Below are positions 7,063-10,662 of a stretch of DNA of 10,662 bases, in pieces. Within the stretch, counting starts at the first letter, position 1, and each line of letters opens with the position of its first letter. Both the position numbers and the translations under genes were made by a program. The notes under the pieces were generated by a model, which was not told the origin of the DNA, searched no databases, and was given only the letters and a program-made list of their open reading frames with translations. This DNA is from an uncultured beta proteobacterium. Its GTDB lineage: Bacteria > Pseudomonadota > Gammaproteobacteria > Burkholderiales > Rhodocyclaceae. The stretch spans positions 1-10,662 of the forward strand of contig CAIXAY010000313.1 of NCBI GenBank assembly GCA_903917505.1. The letters run 5' to 3'.

Positions 7063-7357
7063 TGCACACCTGAAGTCGTCATTATTTTATGCGGAACAAT
7101 AGTAGAGGAAAGCGCCGGGCGCGGCCAGAAAGAACGTTCCCCAGGGCGGCAAATATCCGGCCGGTGTGTGTATTTTCACCACGGAACAAGCCTGCAGCGA
7201 GGGCGAAAGCGCCGCTCCGCCAGTCACGGAAATCGCCAGCTTTCCGATCTGGACTTCAGGTCGATAAGGGCGTAGCGTTTCGTCGTGATCAAAGCCCGGC
7301 AAGTTCACAAAAAAATAATCATGCTGCCTGAATCGGCAGGTCTGCGGGGGAAAACAA
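7063..7357. other. Divergent intergenic region between the chemoreceptor and lipocalin-like genes
   Basis: These 295 nt must carry the start signals of both divergent genes. I see a weak candidate -10/-35 for the chemoreceptor (7084-7111), an A-rich AATAAT near 7314-7319 before the lipocalin-like gene without a matching -35, and a small hairpin CTGCC/GGCAG close to 7323-7338. Open frames across it (for example 7087-7386 on the minus strand) look non-coding. Confidence 0.5.
7084..7111 (-). promoter_or_regulatory. Possible promoter of the chemoreceptor gene
   Basis: On the minus strand TTTCCT (7106-7111) and TAAAAT (7084-7089) are separated by 16 nt, about 22 nt before the start codon. The -10 matches 5 of 6 sigma-70 positions but the -35 only 3 of 6. 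I saw no convincing sigma-28 flagellar promoter (TAAA-N15-GCCGATAA) in the gap. Confidence 0.25.
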
Positions 7358-7834
7358 ATGTTCAAATCAATCGTGTTCGCGTTCATGGCTTGCCTGGTCG
7401 TGCAGCAAAGCTGCGCCGACGACCGGATCGTCGGGACATGGAAGCTCGTTTCTTATGTGGTCGAGGTGCAATCGACCGGCGAGAAAATGCCGGTGATGGG
7501 GCAAAAACCAACCGGCTACACGGCCTTCCTGCCCAACGGCCGGGTGTTCTTCGTGCTGACCGGCGAGGGGCGCCGGCCAGCGAAAACCGACGCCGAAAAG
7601 GCCGGCCTGCTCAATACCCTCGTGGCCTACAGCGGCACCTATCGCATCGAGGGCGACAAGTGGATTACCAGGGTTGAAGTGGCGTGGAATCCCGAGTGGA
7701 TAGGCACCGAGCAGATTCGTCCGTTCACGCTCGAGGGCGACAAGCTGCAGGTGTTGACGCCGTGGCGCATGATGCCCAACTGGGCGGACAAGGGGATGAC
7801 GCGCAGCATCATCGCTTTTGAGCGCTCGATGTAG
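7358..7834 (+). CDS. Secreted lipocalin-like domain protein
   Basis: This encodes a 158-residue protein with an N-terminal signal peptide (hydrophobic 4-16, cleavage probably after SCA at 18-20). Cys19 does not sit in a good lipobox (QQSC), so a soluble periplasmic protein is more likely than a lipoprotein. The mature part begins with IVGTWKLVSYVVE (24-36), the typical opening strand of lipocalin-like family proteins. Further beta-strand segments follow: PTGYTAFLPNGRVFFVLTG (51-69), YSGTYRIEGDKWITRVEVAW (91-110), a turn with NPEWIGTEQIRPFTLEGDKL (111-130), and a C-terminal SIIAFER strand. Proteins of this type are presumed to bind small hydrophobic ligands, but the ligand is unknown. A GGGGG run ends 7 nt before the ATG. 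It is transcribed away from the chemoreceptor gene and towards pyrF, 196 nt away, so it is probably its own unit. Confidence 0.85.
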   Translation: MFKSIVFAFMACLVVQQSCADDRIVGTWKLVSYVVEVQSTGEKMPVMGQKPTGYTAFLPNGRVFFVLTGEGRRPAKTDAEKAGLLNTLVAYSGTYRIEGDKWITRVEVAWNPEWIGTEQIRPFTLEGDKLQVLTPWRMMPNWADKGMTRSIIAFERSM

Positions 7835-8030
7835 CGCCGGGGCCGGTGGCGAAGCTGCCGTGCAAGCCGCCTCGAACACGGTTATCGCTTGCCCGAAAAC
7901 TGCCCGCCTGATTTTCCGGCGTGTATTGATCGCCGGTCGGTGCGAAAATAGCGCACTTTGCAAACGATATCCACGCAATCGTCAAGCCGGCATGGCCCGA
8001 TAGCCGACCGGCCCAACCATAGGAAAACCG

Positions 8031-8855
8031 ATGAAATTCATTGATTCGCTGAACACCAGCTGGAAGAAGAACAACTCACTGCTCTGCGTCGGCCTCGATC
8101 CCGACCCGGCGAAATTTCCGGCCTTGCTCAAGGGCCGTAGCGACGCCGTCTTCGAATTCTGCAAAAGCATCGCCGATGCGACGGCCGACCTCGTCTGCTG
8201 CTTCAAGCCGCAGATCGCCTACTTCGCCGCGCAGCGCGCCGAGGACCAGCTCGAGGCGCTGATCGCCCACCTCCACGCCAAACACCCGGGCATTTCGGTC
8301 ATTCTCGATGCCAAGCGCGGCGACATCGGCAGCACCGCCGAGCAATACGCGATCGAAATCTTCGAGCGCTACCGCGCTGACGCGATCACCGTCAGCCCTT
8401 ACCTTGGCCGCGATTCGGTCGATCCTTATCTCGCCTATCCCGACAAGGGCGTCATCCTGCTCTGCCGCACCTCGAACCCGGGCGGCAGCGAACTGCAATT
8501 CCTCAATGTCGGCAGTGCCGACAAGCCGGAGAAACTTTACGAGCGCGTCGCCCATCTGGCGGCGAGCGAGTGGAATACCAACGGTCAGTGCGCACTGGTC
8601 GTCGGCGCGACCTTCCCCGCTGAAATCGCCCGCGTCCGCGAAATCGTCGGCGACCTGCCGCTGCTCGTTCCCGGCATCGGCGCCCAGGGCGGCGACGTGC
8701 AGGCCACGGTGCAGGCCGGCCGCACCGCGAACGGCTGCGGCCTGATGATCAACTCGTCGCGCGCCATCCTCTACGCCAGCAAGAACGAGGACTACGCCGA
8801 CGCCGCGCGGCGCGTCGCGCTGGAAACGCGCGACACGATCAATCGCTATCGCTGA
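8031..8855 (+). CDS. pyrF: Orotidine 5'-phosphate decarboxylase, type 2
   Basis: This encodes the 274-residue cytoplasmic enzyme that decarboxylates OMP to UMP, the last step of de novo pyrimidine synthesis. It is the longer, type 2 (Myxococcus/Mycobacterium-like) form rather than the ~230-residue E. coli type. Visible signatures are LCVGLDPD (18-25), CFKPQIAYF (57-65), the catalytic [11 protein letters not shown] (93-103, with D93, K95 and D98 as the charged network), SPYLGRDS (122-129), CRTSNPG (145-151), VVGATFP (190-196), the phosphate-binding [10 protein letters not shown] (213-222) and [10 protein letters not shown] (241-250). AGGA lies 6 nt before the ATG. The gene appears complete and ends just before a strong bidirectional terminator. 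The 196 nt upstream have no clear promoter; a short inverted repeat GTGCG/CGCAC (7940-7956) lies there. Confidence 0.97.
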   Translation: MKFIDSLNTSWKKNNSLLCVGLDPDPAKFPALLKGRSDAVFEFCKSIADATADLVCCFKPQIAYFAAQRAEDQLEALIAHLHAKHPGISVILDAKRGDIGSTAEQYAIEIFERYRADAITVSPYLGRDSVDPYLAYPDKGVILLCRTSNPGGSELQFLNVGSADKPEKLYERVAHLAASEWNTNGQCALVVGATFPAEIARVREIVGDLPLLVPGIGAQGGDVQATVQAGRTANGCGLMINSSRAILYASKNEDYADAARRVALETRDTINRYR

Positions 8856-8868
8856 TCGCGGCAAGGAA

Positions 8869-8895
8869 AAAAAGCCCCGCATCGCGGGGCTTTTT
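8869..8895. terminator. Bidirectional intrinsic terminator between pyrF and garR
   Basis: GCCCCGC (8874-8880) and GCGGGGC (8884-8890) form a 7-bp GC stem with a 3-nt ATC loop. It is flanked by an A-run (8867-8873) and TTTTT (8891-8895), which extend the stem and give a U-tract in both directions. It sits 13 nt past the pyrF stop and 21 nt past the convergent garR stop, so it can end both transcripts. Confidence 0.93.
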
Positions 8896-8916
8896 CTCAA
8901 GGCCTGAGCGCGCGGC

Positions 8917-9798
8917 CTATTTACGCACTTCGACCTTCGCCAGCTTCTCGTAGTGGCGGACGATGGCGCTGTGGTCATTGACCGCCATGCCGTCGGTCTT
9001 CAGGGCCTGCATCGTTTCCATGATGTTGGCGGTGAGCGGCAGCGGGACGTTGAGCGCGTGCCCCGTATCGAGCGCGTTCTGCAAGTCCTTGATGTGCAGC
9101 TCGATGCGGAAGCCCGGCTTGAAATTGCCGTCGAGGATCATCGGGATCTTGGCGTTCATCACCGTCGAACCGGCGAGGCCGCCCTTGATCGCGTTGAACA
9201 CCGCTTCCGGATTGACGCCGGCCTTGGTGGCCAGCACGAAGGCTTCGGAAACCGCAGCGATGTTGAGCGCAACGATGATCTGGTTGGCGAGCTTGGTGAC
9301 GTTGCCGGCGCCGATGTCGCCGACGCGAACCACCGATGAGCCCATCTTCTCGAGAATCGGCCTGGCCGTCTCGAACGCCTTTTCGTCGCCGCCGACCATG
9401 ATCGCCAGCGTGCCTTCGATGGCCTTGGGCTCGCCGCCGGAAACCGGCGCATCGATCATGATGATGCCTTTCTCCTTGAGCGCCGCGCAGATTTCCTGCG
9501 CCGCGCCGGGAGCGATCGAGCTCATGTCGACGACGATCGTTCCGGGCTTCGCGCCGTCGACGACGCCGTCCTTGCCGAGCACCGCTTCCCTGACGTTCGG
9601 GGAATTGGGCAGCATGGTGATGATCAGTTCGCTTTTCGCGGCGACATCCTTGTTCGAGGTGCCGGCTTTCGCGCCGAGCGCGACGAGGTCGTCAAACTTG
9701 GCGAACTTGTCGTACACCGTCAGCGCATAGCCCGCCTTGAGCAGGTTCTTGGCCATGGGCCGGCCCATGATGCCGAGTCCGATAAAACCGATATTCAT
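8917..9798 (-). CDS. garR: 2-hydroxy-3-oxopropionate (tartronate semialdehyde) reductase
   Basis: This encodes a 293-residue NAD(P)H-dependent enzyme of the beta-hydroxyacid dehydrogenase family, reducing tartronate semialdehyde to D-glycerate in the glyoxylate and glucarate/galactarate routes. The N-terminal Rossmann motif is GFIGLGIMGRPMAKNL (4-19). Further signatures are ITMLPNSPNV (60-69), the substrate-binding DAPVSGGEPKA (116-126), the catalytic-lysine segment GAGNVTKLANQ (163-173, with K169 and N172), GGLAGSTV and FKPGFRIELHIKDL. Agreement with E. coli GarR as I recall it is close throughout, including the end YYEKLAKVEV-like, which favours this over 3-hydroxyisobutyrate dehydrogenase. 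A good AGGAG (9805-9809) lies 6 nt before the ATG. It starts 12 nt after the transketolase stop, so the two are surely cotranscribed. Related glyoxylate enzymes (Gcl, Hyi, glycerate kinase) are not in view. Confidence 0.93.
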   Translation of the reverse strand: MNIGFIGLGIMGRPMAKNLLKAGYALTVYDKFAKFDDLVALGAKAGTSNKDVAAKSELIITMLPNSPNVREAVLGKDGVVDGAKPGTIVVDMSSIAPGAAQEICAALKEKGIIMIDAPVSGGEPKAIEGTLAIMVGGDEKAFETARPILEKMGSSVVRVGDIGAGNVTKLANQIIVALNIAAVSEAFVLATKAGVNPEAVFNAIKGGLAGSTVMNAKIPMILDGNFKPGFRIELHIKDLQNALDTGHALNVPLPLTANIMETMQALKTDGMAVNDHSAIVRHYEKLAKVEVRK

Positions 9799-9810
9799 TG
9801 TCGTCTCCTG

Positions 9811-10662
9811 TTATTTCTTGAGCGCCTTCTTGGCGGCGCGGGCGATGTCTTTGGCGGTCAGGCCGAATTTTTCGAGAAGCTCGTCGTAAGTGTGCGCCGA
9901 GGTTCCGAATTCATCGTTGATGCCGATCTGCTCGAACGGCAGCATCACTTCGCCGATGATCAGGGAGGCGATTGCGCTGCCGAGACCGCCGATTTTAGTC
10001 TGTTCGTCGGCGGTGACAATCGCTTTCTTGCCGGCCACGTACTTCATGATCTCGGATTTCTTCAGCGGCTTCACCGAGCTGACGTTGATGACCTCGGCCG
10101 AAATGCCTTCAGCCTTGAGCAGCTCTGCGGCTTCGACCGATTTCCAGACCATCGCGCCGGTGGCGAAAATCACCACGTCCGAGCCTTCGACGATGCGGTA
10201 CATCTTGCCGATTTCGTAATCGCCCTCGACCGGGGTGAACACCGGCAGGTCGTTGCGGTTGATGCGGATATAGACCGGGCCGTTGTGCTTGACCATGGCC
10301 TTGACCATCTTCTTCGTCTCGATCGCGTCGACGGGATTCAAGACCGTCATGTTGGGGATCGCGCAGATGATGTTGGCGTCCTCGATCGACTGGTGCGTCT
10401 TGCCGTCGCCGAAGTCGGAGAGGCCGCAGCTCGAGCCGCAGATCTTGACATTGGCGTTCGGGATGGCGACCGAGCAGCGGATCTGGTCGTAGGCGCGCCC
10501 CGACGCAAACACCGCGAAGGTGCTGTAGAAGGGAATCTTGCCGGCCAGCGCGAGCCCGGCCGAAGTCGAGGCCATGTTCGCTTCGGCGATTCCCATTTCG
10601 AAATAACGATCGGGGAAGGTGTCCTTGAAGAAACACGACATCGTCGATTTGCCGAGGTCGGC
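9811..10662 (-). CDS. Transketolase, C-terminal subunit of a split enzyme (5' end outside window)
   Basis: 283 residues are visible; the gene runs off the right edge, with about 30 residues probably missing. It matches the pyrimidine-binding plus C-terminal domains of thiamine-diphosphate transketolases that occur as two separate genes. The visible sequence opens with ADLGKST. It continues with FPDRYFEMGIAEANM, whose glutamate (visible residue 27) is the family's cofactor-activating residue, then GKIPFYSTFAVFASGRAYDQ, GLSDFGDGKTHQSIED and NPVDAIETKKMV. It then has the C-terminal fold region VVIFATGAMVWKSVEAAELL and TADEQTKIGGLGSAIASLI. The ATG at 10641 is internal, because the frame stays open and family-like to the edge. 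The N-terminal subunit gene is expected just beyond the edge. It would transfer two-carbon ketol units in the pentose phosphate pathway or a specialised C2/C3 route. garR follows after 12 nt. Confidence 0.93.
   Translation of the reverse strand, partial: ADLGKSTMSCFFKDTFPDRYFEMGIAEANMASTSAGLALAGKIPFYSTFAVFASGRAYDQIRCSVAIPNANVKICGSSCGLSDFGDGKTHQSIEDANIICAIPNMTVLNPVDAIETKKMVKAMVKHNGPVYIRINRNDLPVFTPVEGDYEIGKMYRIVEGSDVVIFATGAMVWKSVEAAELLKAEGISAEVINVSSVKPLKKSEIMKYVAGKKAIVTADEQTKIGGLGSAIASLIIGEVMLPFEQIGINDEFGTSAHTYDELLEKFGLTAKDIARAAKKALKK

Noticed and set aside
7314..7319. AATAAT as a -10 element for the lipocalin-like gene
   Set aside because: No acceptable -35 at 16-18 nt spacing.
7940..7956. 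Short inverted repeat GTGCG/CGCAC upstream of pyrF, considered as an operator or terminator
   Set aside because: Only 5 bp per arm with no T-run or known operator consensus; easily chance in GC-rich DNA.
8076..8978. Minus-strand open frame of 300 codons across pyrF and the terminator
   Set aside because: It runs through the strong terminator and opposite a clear pyrF, and is Asp/Ala/Val/Arg-rich without motifs.

Overview
The window looks like chromosomal DNA of a GC-rich Gram-negative bacterium, most likely a betaproteobacterium of the Rhodocyclaceae type. This rests on gene content: a CxxCH-bearing chemoreceptor, a DUF1800/DUF1501 pair, a type 2 PyrF, and a substrate-binding protein plus permease pair of the betaproteobacterial metal-transporter style. 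It is inference, not a database match. I see no phage, insertion sequence, CRISPR array, tRNA or rRNA.

Layout. Positions 1-1209 (+) hold the 3' end of a zinc/manganese-type substrate-binding protein gene and its permease gene, 16 nt apart; no ATPase gene is in view. Positions 1210-1540 are non-coding between convergent units. Positions 1541-4709 (-) hold a probable three-gene unit of exported proteins, read right to left: a small periplasmic repeat protein, a DUF1800 protein and a DUF1501 protein. The last two overlap by ATGA. Positions 4710-5073 hold no gene I can support. Positions 5074-7062 (-) encode a chemoreceptor with a periplasmic CLLCH heme c motif and a C-terminal PilZ domain. A divergent gene at 7358-7834 (+) encodes a secreted lipocalin-like protein, followed by pyrF at 8031-8855 (+). 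A strong bidirectional terminator at 8869-8895 separates pyrF from a convergent minus-strand operon. That operon contains the C-terminal half of a split transketolase, cut by the right edge, then garR (tartronate semialdehyde reductase).

How the parts work together. The left pair is a divalent-metal importer. The chemoreceptor probably couples periplasmic redox or ligand sensing and cytoplasmic c-di-GMP to swimming. PyrF makes UMP. The transketolase/GarR pair points to C2/C3 carbon metabolism around hydroxypyruvate and tartronate semialdehyde. The least understood part is the exported trio at 1541-4709, and the most unusual single protein is the CxxCH/PilZ chemoreceptor. No wholly new system is proven here.
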